Assembly: GCA_949358305.1 (NCBI GenBank)
Contig: OX442324.1
Span: 3,538,001-3,602,000, forward strand
From: Strigamia acuminata
Taxonomy: Eukaryota; Arthropoda; Chilopoda; Geophilomorpha; Linotaeniidae
Direction of reading: 5' to 3'
DNA length: 64,000 nucleotides
Shown here: positions 1 through 21,141 of the stretch, in pieces
How positions within the stretch are numbered: the stretch's first letter is position 1
How the letters are laid out: each line of letters begins with the position of its first letter
The notes under the pieces: generated by a model
The model's database searches: none
What the model saw: the letters and a program-made list of their open reading frames with translations, nothing else
Told to the model about the DNA's origin: nothing
Made by a program: the position numbers and the translations under genes

Positions 1-3000
1 GGGTCGAGCCGTCTCCGTTTTAATGAACTTCATCTTTCATTGTGAGACACCCTAATTGACTCTGTCGGTTATGCTCGTTTCAAAGGGGTGACTTACAAAT
101 AAGGGTTACATGTTTCCACCATGCTGTTGTTGTTTGTTGTTGGTGTTGTTGTTGTTGATGGCGTGTTGGTGTCCCGACCTCTTTTTCATCATCCCGGCCC
201 TCGCTTGAACCACTTTGCGGGCGAGGCGGCGCGCGAACCGGTTTGTTGTACGGAGGTGTGACGCCAGCTGTTGACTCGATAGGGACTTTGGGAGCGGGTC
301 GGGGGCTTCAATTAGCATAGAGAAAGAGGAAGGAGGTGTTGTTGTTTTGGTTATTGGCTTCGGTCGCGTCCGTCACGCTTGCCGCCTAGCGCACGTGTCT
401 TCTTTTCACGGCCCGGTGTCAACTCAATCGCGATTTTTATCTCTGTTTTCGTGTTTGCGTTGGGTGGGGTTTTTTTTTTTTATTTATTTATTTATTTTTA
501 TTAATTTTTTTGTGTTTTTTTTTTCGCTTGCGTTCCGTTTTAAAACGGAGTAATTTTGTGCTGATTCGGGTACGGGGATGAAAGGCGGGTTTAGATTGGT
601 TGGTTTTTGCACGGTCAAGTATATGTTGCATCGTCTTGTCATTCGACACTCGTTGCTTTTGGCGTCTCCAATACACAAACGCGACGTTTGCGCCCTCCCG
701 TAGTGTTGCAGCGAAACGCAACTTGGTGGGAGCACGAAGCGAACCAACGCTTGCTGATCGAACGCCTTACATCGTGCATCGTGCGGCGAGAGACTCGAGT
801 CTCGCCTCTCGCCCTCGAACGACCCCTCGATCTGAGACCTTGGTATTCGATATCACTGCACGCACGGACTGCGCCAGCCGACGTGGGCCGACGCTGGGCT
901 GAACGGCCTCGGCCGACTGCGCGAGACGCCCGACTGGATCCAGGACGCGCCGACACGGTGGCAGCGACGACGGCGGCGGCCAGAGTCGGCCGCTTCCCAC
1001 CCGTTCCGTTAGCACTCCGAACCCGCTGTAGCCGTCTGGTGGACACCTCGAGAACGACTGCGCTCTGGTCCAGGTGGGTGGAACTCGCGGCCGAACTCGT
1101 GTGTCAGTTACGGGCGGCATTTTTTTGCTTTCATTTTTTTTTTCGCCTTTCATTTGACAACATGGTGGCGTTGGGTGCTTGCTTGTGTGGGTCTCGATTT
1201 TTTTTTTTTTTTGCTTGTGTGTTTTTTTTTTTTTTTTTTTTTTGATTATTTGTTTCATGCAAAAATGTTTTTGATTTTGATTTTTTTTTTTTTTTTTTGG
1301 GTTTTCGTGTGTATAGTGTGGGTCGTCAACGTCCCGTGATGGGTGGGTGAGGGGGATTTTGTCCTTGAGATGGTGGTGTTGAAGACGGTTGGTGGGTGGG
1401 AGCTGTTTACTGGCTCTAACATAAAAAAGCAATCGACTGGGGTGGCATCTCAGATAAGATCGATTAGACAGGCTAAACGGAAAAGAGAAGGCGACGCTCG
1501 CACTCTTTACCACGAACCTAGCCCCGAATGTTGGATGCCAAAATTGGCGCCAAATGTCCTTTTTCGATGTCCCTTTGCCATTGGAAATGGCAATTTGTTG
1601 TCAAAGATTTGCGAGGCGCATTTCGACTGGCGCGTGCATAAAAAAATCAAAGCAAAAAAATGACAATAATAATAATATTTTTATGTTTTTGCATTTCAGA
1701 AAAGGGGGAGAAAAAAAAAATATATATATAAAAATATATATATTTTTAAACAAAGTTAAATACTCGTGATAACACGGAAATTAAATTTATTAACACATAT
1801 CATAAATTGGGAGTAAGAAAATGATAAGTGAGGTGTTTTGGATGGAGATAATAAAAAATAATGGCCTTTTATTTTTTTTTATTTTTTTCCGAAGGGTGAG
1901 GGATAATAATAATGGTTTATGGGTTCAAAGGTCATAATCCTTTGTTAATACTTCTATTTATATATATATATTTTTTTTGTTATATAGTTTTAGGACGGTT
2001 TTAGAATTAAGTGCATATAATATACGTCTACGTACGTTGTATGTATGTATATATATAGTATATGCACTTAGGTATATATATTTTTTAATAATGGATGTTG
2101 ATGTTCTGGAGGGGTGAGAATTGACAAGAAAAACAAGGAGAAAACGAGTAGTGAAAATTGAAGACGCCTGTTCAGGCCCCGCATTGATTCAAATTAAAAC
2201 GCGATGCCCCACCACTCAACGCTTGTTTTTTTTTTTCTTCTTTTTTTTTTGTGCTGTGTTTTTTTCTTCGTTGTGCAGGCTGCGTTCACTAATGCAGGGA
2301 AGGGGTTGTTTAGTCAGTGGGAGGAGGTTGCGAGCGGGTGTTGGGAGCGTGGCTGTCCAAGTGAAAGAAAGGTGTGTCAATAGTGGGCGCCGATTCCCCA
2401 TCAGGTCACGTGTGATGCCTAAGGATGCGGTGGAACGCGGCCTTCCTTTCCTTCTTATATATACAGCACCCCCCTCATCCATATGGGTGTCGAGATTGTT
2501 GTCACTGAACGTCGCTGTATCGAGGTCTTGTCCTGCTGTGTCAATAGGCCATATCTCTCACCCTCCAGCTTCAAATTCCGAATCAGGTTATTGGTTATTG
2601 GCTGTTGTCACCTTGGGCTGGGACGCCGAATTGACTTTAAAAATTTACACGACGGCAAATTCCAACCTTTTTTGTTGTCCGGGTGTTTGGAGTGTGTTGG
2701 TCACTTGGTAAAATCGCTCGTCGGCGCCGCGGAAAAACCGCACGGACGTACATTGTTATTTAAAAAATAAATGTACGTGTGTATAGAAAAGAAATTTTTT
2801 CTGCACTTGGAGAGGAAAAAATTAGGGGGGAAAGAAAGGGAAAAAAATGGCGTATAAATTAAACGTGAAATGAAATTAAAATCAATAAACGTCGTTGGTG
2901 CAATGATAACAAAATTGCGATGTGCATTAGAAAAACAAACAATTTTTTTTTTCTCATTAATTTTAAATTCTGAAAATTATCGTTTTCTAGAGCGTATTAT

Positions 3001-5430
3001 AAAATGAGTCTATAACCCTTTATTTTGCAAAACAAAAAAAAAAAAATGGAGAGAAGAGGGTGGTTGGGGAGAGGTTCGTTTTTTTGTGTGTGTGCTTTCT
3101 ACCCCAACTCTGGTTGGATGGGGGGAGATGAGAATGAGGAGGGGGTGTCGTTGGCGCCTGTCACCTTCCCTCTGCCGGCTTCAGGTAAACAATGGCGTGT
3201 TTAATTGCATCTCTTTAGCTTTCTCCTCGTTCTGCTTGATTGCATCAATTTATTTCCGTTGCCTTGGCAACGTGACAATCTAGTCTCCGAGTAAATACAC
3301 GACAGATAATCGCCGTCTTCCTCTCGTTTCGGGATTTGCGTTCCATTGCGGGAAACAAACCGGCGTCTTCGTCTTCTCTTTTTCTCTCTCGTTCGTTCTT
3401 TCTCTCGAGTATCTTAACACACTGTACGGTTTGAATGTGGCGCCTTGGACCACGCTGCTTTCTCGACCTCTTGTGCGCGCCGTTTTTTTCCTGGGCGCCG
3501 TTCTTAATTGCTGCGTTTCCCTCGAGGCCCATGCCACTGAGCTCGTAATTTTGCTAAGTTGTGATTAAATTTTTTCTTCTCTTTTATTTTTAAAATAAAA
3601 AAAAAAAAAAAAATTCTAATAAGAAAAAAAAGAAATATATATATTTTCTATATTATTATAATAATAAATATTGTGTGTGTATGGAAGTCTGGAATTGCAA
3701 GTGTTAAAAGTTTGAATTGAAAAGTGGGTTGGGTGTTAGAAAGAGAGAGAGGGATAAAATCGATGGTTGATCAATGTAGGCCCGTTTGGCGTTGCATTTG
3801 CCATTGGCATTGCCACGTGGTCCAGTTTGCAGGGTCGTTTGAGCAGGCAGTTGAGCGGTGATGCTGCGTCAGCAGAGCAGCCGATCTTGTACACGTCGCC
3901 CATACTCCTCTTCGTGGTCCATCCGTATGGGGGAGTGACCATTGGCAGTGAAGGTGCGTCGACTGTCAATGGGAAACTGGCGAGGGGAGCCGCCAATTTG
4001 CCTGTTTGACACTCGCCTCTCGCTTCTTGTGATTGCATTACTCTGGCCACCGAGTGAGAGAAAGACGCGACGCGCACCCGGCTCAGTGTGCGCACGCGCC
4101 TCATCCCCCCTTGATCGAGGGTGAAAAACAAAAGCACCCAGGGTAGGGGTTAAAAAACAGCGCGTGGGGAGACGGCCATTGTCTCGAGTAAAAAAGAGAA
4201 CGCACGCGCCGACGCCAACGACCCACGCAGACGCCGCCCATGGGACGCGCGACTTAGGACCGAAGAGTTAGGGGCATGTTTAGATTAAGGGACCCGGGTG
4301 GGATCGGGGTTGAGATAGAAACCCATTGCCCAAATACCACTTCCCAACTCGCCCCACCCCACACTCTTAATGAAGCTTGGAGGAGAGAGAATGCAGGCGA
4401 AAAAGTTGTATTGATTAGGCGAAGCATCTGCGCATGATTCAACTGCAGCAGAAAAATCGAGCCCTACCCCCTACCCCCTCCCTCTGGTGCTGTCTAAGCT
4501 GGTGCAGTTTTTAATGTTGTATTGATTTTAAATTTAAGACGAGAGAGAGGGGTGTGGGTGGGGAGGAGGAGGCATGTTTATTTTGGCGGGCGGCATGCCG
4601 GCGACGGTACAGCACAAGGAGCTGAGAGGCAGGGGGTGGGGTAAGAGGAGGTTCCCAGTAAAGAGAACGCATGCACCCCACAAGAGAGTCAGTCAATGCA
4701 TGAAATTAAAAAAAAAAATATAAAAAAAAAAAAAAAATTATTTAAAAAAAAAAAAAAATTGTTGTTAGAGAATTGGAAGGGAGAGGGAAAAAAATGAGAA
4801 TTATTTGAGTGCGTTTTTAAGAATTGCAAGTTTTTAATTGGAAATCGTTTTGAAGGGACACAGAACGCGAGGGGAGATTCGTATAGGCCATATAGGCAGT
4901 CATATCAGCGAGTAAAGTTTTAGCGCTCGTTGAGTGTGCGTATAAAACTGAGGGCGATGAAGGCTGGCTTTGCTTTTCTCTTCTCTTCTCTTCTCTTCGC
5001 ACCTGAAATTTAATCGTCCACTGTTATTTTGATTTAATTTATTTATTTCTTTGGGTCGTTCCGTGTAGTGAGGAGGGAATGGGCAAGGTTAACGGTTCAA
5101 TTACGAAGGTGGCTATTAACACAGTGGTCAAATGGTGGGGGAGGAAATATTGCGGAATCGTTGAAAGGAAGGGAGAAGGGGAAAGGAAAAATGTGGACGC
5201 GGGAATCGAGGAAAAGTGTAGATGAGATGCCGGATTCGTTTCGGGGGCCTCGATCACAATCAGGTGTCACACTAACTCAGGGCCGCGTTCTAATCCCGCG
5301 TTCGGTTCTTGTCTCACAATCAGTGGACGAAGTCGCAATTTGGGCTGGTGAATTGCGATGCGTGCACGCGTGGAAATCTCCTCGTTAGATAATTTTAAAA
5401 GGTCCACTCACGTTCCCCTCCTCCCTTTGG
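1..5430. other. Upstream region, no supported gene
   Basis: I see no coding exon here. The stretch alternates CpG-rich segments (about 640-1,110, 2,160-2,760, 3,780-4,260) with A/T homopolymer filler (1,195-1,310, 1,660-2,090, 3,540-3,680, 4,700-4,770). The open frames that exist are short, overlap on both strands and are made of homopolymer translations. A perfect RFX X-box-like palindrome lies at 3,258-3,271. By position it may be distal regulatory or intronic DNA of FoxP, whose first exon is not found; that is inference. Confidence 0.5.
3258..3271. promoter_or_regulatory. X-box-like palindrome (RFX-type site)
   Basis: GTTGCCTTGGCAAC is a perfect inverted repeat of the RFX half site GTTGCC/GGCAAC with the usual two-base spacer. 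Five further 12-of-14 matches lie at 6,453, 8,819, 10,032, 10,172 and 12,492. RFX factors bind such sites in ciliary and neuronal genes; binding here is inferred. Confidence 0.5.
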
Positions 5431-5539
5431 CCACTATATCGACTAATGGCGTCTCCTGCCATGAATACAAACACGCAGCGGAGGCGTGTTGTTGTGTCGA
5501 GGTGTTTTTCCGTGTTGGCCACTCGACTGGGCACGAAAG

Positions 5540-5745
5540 GGCTGACCAATAGCGTGTGTTTCGCCTGGCAGCTGGCCAATGAGAGGGCGCAGTGAACGTG
5601 GGTTGCGCCAATGGCGACGCCACCAAAGGGGTGAATGGCAGAAGTTGTCGCACGGCAGCAACATTTCTTCCCTCACCGTCTGAGTTACGACGTTCTTTTG
5701 TCGCGTCCCGCCAACAATGCGGGCGCCGCATCTGACGTCACAGTT
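5540..5745. promoter_or_regulatory. CCAAT array with a CRE (promoter-like block)
   Basis: Three CCAAT boxes sit at 5,546-5,550, 5,576-5,580 and 5,608-5,612, spaced 30 and 32 bp, all on the plus strand. A perfect CRE (TGACGTCA) follows at 5,733-5,740. Regular spacing of about three helical turns is typical of NF-Y arrays in promoters and enhancers. CpG content is raised relative to the flanks. No transcript start or coding exon is evident immediately downstream, so this may be a FoxP 5' promoter or an enhancer. Confidence 0.4.
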
Positions 5746-8660
5746 GCCAAAACAAACACTCGTCCATCCATCAATAGATTGCATGGGTGGTGTGTACACA
5801 CAACATCGCAACCCCCTCCTACTTCTCTCTCTCATCCTATATATATATTTTTTTTCTCCTCATTCTTTTTTTTTTAACTTTCCACTCAACATTTTCCCAC
5901 CCTACCCCTGCATCTCCACCCTTCCACCTTTTCTCCCGTCTCCCACACCCCCGCACCACTCAGCTGTTCCGTGTCCATGAGGCGCAACGTCGTCGTTGCC
6001 TGGGAAATTAATTATGAAAAATGCATTTCGGATGAGGAATCAAAATTTCATGGCCTGTTTTTCTCTTTACAGGTAATAAATCTTCCATCAGACCCCGGGA
6101 AACTGTCGGGGCAAGAAATTACTTGATAGGCGACCTGAGCTCAGGTAGAAAGACACGCCCCTCTTTCTTAGCTCCATTTTATTCTTATACATATCAATAT
6201 ATCAATATATATACATGTATTTTAACTGTTTGCACGTTGTTTGCACCCCGCGAAACGAATGTGCCCGAACAGTGCCCAAATAACCTGTCAAACACGTATG
6301 TGTGTAGGGCAAATCAAAAAGTATCGACCTCATTACACGGGAGGGTATCACGAGTGGTGCTCTGCTCAGGTGGATTGTCAATTGAGATGTTTTTGATGGG
6401 TGGATGACGTCAACACGACAACATCCGGTGTATATGGTGGCGCAAGCGGTGTGTTGCCATGGAAATGATGCGAAGTCGTTGATGGATGGTTGCAATTATT
6501 AGGAAAACAATTTTTATAAATAGTCTTCATAAAGGATGAAGCATCGCTTGTTTTTATCTGCGCTTGGAATTCCTCCAATTATTTATGGAAGACGAAAAAT
6601 TTCCCTTGCCGTTGCCGCCTGATAAGGAGCGAGAGTGTTGCATTGGCGGGAGGGAAGGAGGGAGGGGAGGGGAGGGAGGGTCGCACGTGGCCGACACCGC
6701 ACGCGCACATAACGCGGCTTCGATTTTTTTTTTTTTTTTTTTTTTTTTTCTTTTTTTCCGGGGGAAAGGGGAAACCAACGTGGTTGCATTGTTGTCCACG
6801 GAAACTGACATTCAAACGCGGGATGGACGCAGCGTCTCATTACGATATGAGAGCGCTTCCATACAATTTACTCTCGCCCGTTAAGAAGGTGGAGAAAAGG
6901 AAAAAGATTTTTTTTTTCTTCTTCTTCTTCTTCTTCGCGTTCCTTACACCCCACACACACCCCTCACCTCGAAACACGTTTTTAAAACGGGATGAAGAGA
7001 AGCGCAAAAGGGGTGATATGCGAGCCCCGGCGTGTGACGTAATGTGTGAAACCAACACACGGCGCTTCGCCGGTGTAAGATTGTCGCTGGTGTTGAGACG
7101 AGGGAGCGGCAATGAATCTTAGGGTCCACTATCGTTGTGTCTCCACGACGAGGACAGACGCCATCACCTGGGGCTCGATAAGGTGTGTGGGGGTGTTGGA
7201 GGAGTCAGCAACGAGATAGCCATAAATAAAATATGGCGCCCGTCTCTTTTGTATGGCCTAAAGGGATTTAAGGGCCAGTGCACGACCCGGCCACTCGGCC
7301 GCAGTAAATTCTCCATCCCCTTGCCTTCATCTTAATGGTCGGGTGGTGAACGCCGGCGTCCGTCACTCGGGAATCAAGTTGCGACAGGCGACGTGTCAGC
7401 GCGCGCTTGGCTTGTTCCTGAAATACGGCCGGGCGCCCCGTGTGGCTCCTTCAGTCGAGCGAGAGTGACCCAGCGTCCAGCCCCGTGCCCCATCCACCCC
7501 CTTCTTCATCTTATTAAAAATAAAATACACGTTTTTTCCCTCCTCCTCCTCCTCCTTGGAAGGTGCAGGGCCCGCCTTTCCAGCTATGGCAAAGGGAAAA
7601 AGCGGGTTTTCTCTCTCTTTTTCTCTCTCTCTTCTCTCTCGCTCCACACAACCGTTTTTTTTCCTTCTCTTTCCTTCTTTCTCTTTGAACTATTCTTTCT
7701 TTTTTATTGATGCATTCAAAGGTGGGGTCAGGGTGTTGGTGTATGAGGGGACGCAGGGTTTCTCGCTCCCCCTCCCGCCACTCGTCGAGCAAACAGCGTC
7801 GTCTGAGTAGACAGAAGGGGCGACTACAATGACACATCCCCACCTTTTTTTTCTTTTCTTTCTTCTTTTTTTTTTTTTTTATTTATCCCACACATTTTAT
7901 TTTTTTTATTTTATTTTTTTTATTTTAAATTTTTCCTGTTTGGTCGGAGGGTCGAGGCGAGTGGTCATCCATCATGGCGTCTCGTTGGGCGTTGGCTTTA
8001 ATGCCCCGTCAACTCTGTTGGCAGAGCGCTAGTATCGCCCTTTTTGCCCGTAAATTGACGCGTCCCCTCCTGCGTTCAGAGGCGGGAAATATGGATCGGG
8101 GGCGGCCGGCAGAGACCCGAGCGATAAAGTGTCACCCAACGACGCGCCGAAAGACTTTCAAATTTCATTTGTTTCCTAAGTGGCGCGCGATATTTCGCCT
8201 TCGCAGACCCCCCCACCGTCACCCCCGTCACCCCCGCACCCTTCCCTCCGCCTATTACGACATTTCGTGGCTAGAGAAGAAATAATAAATAAAAAACATA
8301 AATAAACAAATCGAAAAAATAAATAAATTTTTCTAAATATTTCGCACCCCCAACCCTTTTCTTTCCTTCCCCCGACGCACGCGTCGCACCTAAACGCATC
8401 CACCTGGGGTCGTTGACCCATTTTTTCACCATTCTCTACACCCCTTCTGTATCTCCTCCTTTATTTTTTATTCTAAATTTCTCATTCAACCCTTTAGTCT
8501 CCCGACTAAAGCACGCTTCCTTTGTACGGCGCCCTTCTCTATCCTTCTGGCACAAGGCAGAAAATTGGAGCAAATTTTTTTTTCCTTTTTTTTTTTTCTC
8601 CTCCCAAGTCCAAGTCTGGGTAGGGGGAAGATGTGTTTTTTCGGGCACGAAAGGGGTAAG
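5746..8660. other. Noncoding stretch upstream of FoxP
   Basis: No coding exon is supported. The stretch contains a long poly-T (about 6,725-6,760), a (TTC)n run near 6,920, pyrimidine-rich tracts (7,540-7,700, 7,850-7,930), a CRE at 6,405-6,412, a CRE variant TGACGTAA at 7,035-7,042 and an X-box-like site at 6,453-6,466. The open frames are homopolymer translations and shadow each other on both strands. Confidence 0.45.
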
Positions 8661-8840
8661 GAAGCGCGTGTGTTGGCCAATATATTGGCGCGTGCGTCTC
8701 CATTTCATGGGCGCGTCAATCACTCCCTTGTCGGCCGATTGGGGCCGCTTCGATCGGTGCTGATTTAGTGGCCAATCGCACACGCAGGGCGCAACGCCAC
8801 ACTCGAGTGCCCCCGCTGGTCCCCATGGCAACAGGGCCTC
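8661..8840. promoter_or_regulatory. CCAAT/X-box cluster
   Basis: CCAAT occurs at 8,677-8,681 and 8,772-8,776, and its reverse (ATTGG) at 8,684-8,688 and near 8,736, in a CpG-rich block that ends with an X-box-like site GTCCCCATGGCAAC at 8,819-8,832. Like the 5.5-kb block it looks like a promoter or enhancer, but no exon start is visible. Confidence 0.35.
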
Positions 8841-9804
8841 ATCGGTGATGCGGGAGGAGCCACTGTCCATCTGTCCTGGTGGCGTGGGGGCAGTGCGCCG
8901 TTAACGTCAAATGTTGCCGACTTGGCTCCGTGATAAGTGATGGCCGTATTTGTCCGGCCACCCTGCGTTTCTCTCTCTCTCTCTCTCTCTCGCTCTCTCC
9001 ACCTACCCTTCTCCATCTCCACACACCCTCCATCCCCTATAGCGCCCCCTCGCGACGATACGGCCACTGCGGATTGTCGCGCGCCACCGGCCTCACGACC
9101 CCACCCTCGTGCCTCAATCACAGTCCAGACATCAACCTCCTTCCATCCTCTCTCACTCTTTTTTTTTTTTTAACTCTCCCTCGTTACATCCATTGAAACA
9201 CCAAAAAGTGAAAAAAATGGCGGCATTTATAACACTTTTTTTTAAGCCCGGGCTTGTCTGTCAGAAATAAATGGTCATTTGATGATTTTATTGAAGCGAA
9301 AGTACACATTAAAATGAAAAACAGGCTTAAAGGGATTGGAAATTAGGGGTGCGTTGGAAAAGAAGGTAAAATTCGCTCGTAATTTGGAGTCGTGTTATCG
9401 CTTTGAGTTTGTTTTGGGAATCTTTCTTGCGGCGTGCGTTTCCCTTATCTGTACCTCTAGACCCCCGTGCCAACAACCGCGTCTTCTCTCTTTTCCCTCG
9501 CCCCACACACACCATTCCCCTTTTCCTCTCCTCGCCTCTCTCCTCTTCTCCCACGCGTTCTTTTTTCCCCTCCTCCTCCTACTCCTCCTCCTCCACGAAA
9601 AATTAGATTGTGTTTGATGCTTAAGCTTGACACCTGAGGGCGAGACGGGCTAATTGCGCATCTCGGACGCGCGCGTTGATATCTGGGCGTTTAAGAAACG
9701 TCTTATCCTATCGTTAGGCGCGGCTCTAAGTGAATTTCGGAAAAAGATGCGTTGGATAAATAGTGAAACAAACTGATGATGCGGCTGTGTGTGTGTGTGT
9801 GTGT

Positions 9805-9835
<31 letters not shown>

Positions 9836-12800
9836 GATGTGGATGTGTGTGCGCGCATGGGTGTGGGTGGAGTGGATGGGGGCGGGGCGTCTCCTCGTGT
9901 AGATCAAATATTAACTTTGATGATTAATGTTTACCAAAGCGAGTCTCATCTACACGGAGGCCTGACGCTTTAAAAATAAATACAAATTTCTCGTGTGCAC
10001 CCCCCTGTGGGGTGGAGGACGTTTTCCATTAGTTGCCATGACGACGACGAATCTGATAGTGATATGGTGGGGGTGGACCGGTCGCACCTCGGAAACGGGA
10101 CGCCCGGCCAATAAACGCTGTTGCCACGCTACAAAACGCATCATCAACATCGTCGGCGTATACCTGATGATATCGCCATGGCAACTGTTTGATTGACGTT
10201 TCCGTTTTGACGATTAAGCGTAACCCCCATGTCCGACCTCTTCACCTGTGGTCGTCGTCTTTACCCAATTAGATATCGCGTCCCCTAGGGGATGAGCTGG
10301 TGCGTGGGGGTGGGTGGGTAGGGAGGGTCATCCATCGGCTGCAAATAACTCGATGCCAGCCTCGAGTCAGCGCGTCTCCAAACTCGATTACACTTGTGAA
10401 AAATTTTGCAGACGCCTCTCGAACGCTGACCTCGGTACAACAACACTAGGAATTTGTTGCCAATACCCATGTTTAAAGTTTATTTCCTTTCTGGCTTCTA
10501 TCTCTTCGCTTCGAAATACGTGGGAGAAAAGAATGATGCAATTTAATGGCCTTGCGATTACGATGTAAAAGTTCGAATTCCCCGATTGTAAAAAATCAAA
10601 TCGAATGATATCATAAAATAAAATAAAATAAAATAATAAAATAAAATAAAATAAAATAAAAACATTTTATTTTGTTTTGTTTTTATCCTATATACGATGA
10701 TGTATGAACTCGGGTGTTTTTGTTTTATAAATTAATTTTTGCATTTTTTTTTTTTATTAATTAAAAAAAATTAATTAATCTGTTTAATTGTTTTTTTTTT
10801 AATATTTAAAAAAAAAATGAAATTTAAGAACATTCGAATTGGATGGGAAAAGTTCGTATACGGCAATATCAACTCGCATACGGTATAAAAAAAATCATTT
10901 TTTTTATATTTTTTTATTTTTTTATTTTTTTTTTATTTATTTATTAATTTTTTAAATTCAATTCAAGAACATTACATTTGGAATGTAAATATTCGCAAAC
11001 GACAAATGTCAAAACTTGAATGTGAAAAAAAATAATAATAAAAAAAAAAACAATTTATTCTTCAATTAATAAAATTGTTTTTTCCAAAAAAAAAATTAAA
11101 AAAAAAAAATAAATTAAAAATGAATAACATTGTTATCTACGAACACTTACACACCCAATTGCAACGTTAAAAATATTTATTTATTTTATTTGATTTTTCT
11201 AAAAAAAAAATTAATTTGTTTCTCTGTGTGTTCTATTGCTTAATATTAGGTGTTGTGCAATGAAGTCAACTTCACGGTCGAGTAAGCCGAAGTGAGGGGT
11301 GGAGTGTGAGAAATAGTGACGGAGTTGACTTTATTGCTTGCACGCTTTTTTTTTTTTCTAGTTGACCTTCCCATCCCACCCTCTTTTGGCGTCGAGATTC
11401 AATTTTTTTAATTGGTGACCCCACCCCTACCTTTATTTTTTTTTATGTGACTTTATTTTGATAATACAACCATTTTCCCCCTCATCGATGACGTCATTGG
11501 CATCTCGCGTGTTCATGTAAAATTCTTTTTTCTTTTTTTTTCTTCCCTTCCCCGACTCTTTTGTGCGGGAAGAATTTTTTTATTATGATTTTTTTTTTCG
11601 GGTCTCCTTCCTCCTCCCATGCATTCGAGACGCCGCCCGTTGTCGTCGTCTGAAGTGACGAACGCCGGCCATGGCGATTATGATTATTGATTAGCTGACA
11701 AAGAAGGGAAAAAACGACGGTGATTACGGGCGGGATGGAAGGAGGAAGTGAGACGCTTCATCCGAACCCAAGAATAAACAGCGCACGAATCGGCCACCAG
11801 ATGGTGATGGATTGCACGCGCCTGGGAAAGAGAGAAAGAGGGGGTGACGTCATCAGGTGTTGAAACGCTTGCTTGAATATTCTCGTATTTCGCTCACCCC
11901 CAAGCCAAGCAAGTCGAGAGAAAGAGAGAAAGAAAGAGAGAGAGAGAGTGTATACTGATTGCGAGAGAACAGCCGAGCCCAGTGGATATGGCGCGAAGCA
12001 AAACTGTCATCGGTGAAATATGGCGGGAATTTCTGACTTGATTCCAACAATGTAACATCTTGCGGGTGCCGTTGCCGTTGCCGACTCACCTTACCCATCC
12101 ATCCATCCGTCTATCCATCTCCCTCGTCTCTCTATCTCTGTTTCTCTCTCTTTACGCGAAATGTTTTGTTATTAGGCGCTCGCAAACGGTCGCAACACGT
12201 GTTGCCACGATGCCAACAACACTCCGTGCCCGTGTGTGTGCACATTTTAGTATGAACGAGTATCCCTCGTTCCGTTTCGCCACTAAATCCATTTTTCTTT
12301 TGCTTATTCATTCTGGGAGAGGAGCGAAAGATGGAGGTGGAGGAGACGAGGGGACGAGGGGGATGCGCAATGCCCTCTGGCAATACAAGTGTTCGCATTG
12401 TGCCCAGTGTGCTGCATCCCGAGGCGGCGTGGCGTTCGAGGCGGTCTAGTCGCGGGGGTGTGCGGAGTGGCGAGGGGTGAGAGGGGCGGCCGTTGCCAGG
12501 GCGACGCCAGTCTAAATGGGTGTAATTTTGTTTGAAATTCGGCGTGTGCCGTCCGCGCCACTGGCACGGGTGCAAGTGATAAACATGCGACCCAACTTTT
12601 GATTTTGGGGCCGGCAGCGGAATTTTTTGGCGCGTATCGATTCTGGCCCCGCTCCAGGCGAACGAAAAAAGGAGAGAAGCGCCAAAGAAGAAAGGAAACT
12701 CGCCTTCAATCTGCCTATTTTATTTATTCTCGACGCCCGCGCATCGATGGAAAAGGCACCTTTCACGGACAAACTCACGTCCACCACCTTAACACCCAGT

Positions 12801-13333
12801 CGCACCCCCCGATTTCGTTTGCTTCACTGCAGCAGTTACACGATTGAGTGAAAAGGGGAAAATAAAAATGAAAAAAAAATAAAGAAAAATAAAAATGAAG
12901 GGAGGGGGGAGCGGCGAAATTGAGAATAGCAAGAAGGAAGGAAAAAAAAGGAAAGAAAAAAAATTTGCATCTTATCGGCGTGTAATGAGCGCCATTTTAG
13001 CTTTTCGCCATTCGCGCGCGATTACATTTGTTTTTCGGCGTTTCTTTTTGGGATTTACGGCCTCATCCCTCCCCATCCCTCCCCTCCCCTCCCCTTCCCT
13101 TCCCTCTCCCCTTCTCATTTCTTCGTGTTTGTGTTTGGGCCCTGATTTTTCAGTCGGAGCGATGCAATTCGCCGCCATTACTAATTGATTCCATTCGAGT
13201 GGAGGAAAAGGAGACAAAAAAGGAAAAAGAAATGGAAATAAATTTAAAAAGAAAAAATAATCTATCGAATATATTTAATTCTTTGTGTGTTATTAATTTG
13301 GCAGCGTTGATGGTTTGATTGTTTGATTGACAG
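8841..13333. other. Noncoding stretch immediately upstream of the first recognised FoxP exon
   Basis: No coding exon is recognised. CpG-rich pieces (9,850-10,300, 11,600-12,560) carry perfect CREs at 11,489-11,496 and 11,845-11,852 and X-box-like sites at 10,032, 10,172 and 12,492. An A/T-rich desert with short ATAAA repeats occupies 10,560-11,260. The exon at 13,334 begins in phase 0 with no start codon, so at least one FoxP exon must lie upstream, either here or outside the window. I could not pick it out by eye. Confidence 0.45.
9786..9834. repeat. (GT)n microsatellite
   Basis: About 24 GT units, interrupted once by AT near 9,809, in noncoding DNA upstream of FoxP. Confidence 0.95.
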
Positions 13334-20824
<7,491 letters not shown>

Positions 20825-21107
20825 TTAATTCGATAGAAGCGAGAAAAAAAAAATGTCTGTTGCTGCGCCTTCTCGTCACGAACAACTCGAGGCAGTGCCA
20901 TTTTGCAGTGTTTTTAGTCGTCGTGACCTCGAGCACATTCCCCTTGATGTCATTTTTTGAGTTCCTAACCTGGGAGCAAGTCGAAATTTTCCGTTTTTTC
21001 AAGTTGCTTCAAGTTCACAGACTGAAATTGTGATAACTTGTGCTCTTTTCGTGAAATTCCCCTTTGTTATTATATCCTCATTCAAAAAAACGAAGAAAGA
21101 AAGAAAG

Positions 21108-21141
<34 letters not shown>

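Noticed and set aside
607-1513. Overlapping 212- and 248-codon frames on opposite strands
   Set aside because: Both lie in a CpG-rich block flanked by poly-T and include homopolymer translations. There are no domains, and mutual overlap on both strands argues for chance.
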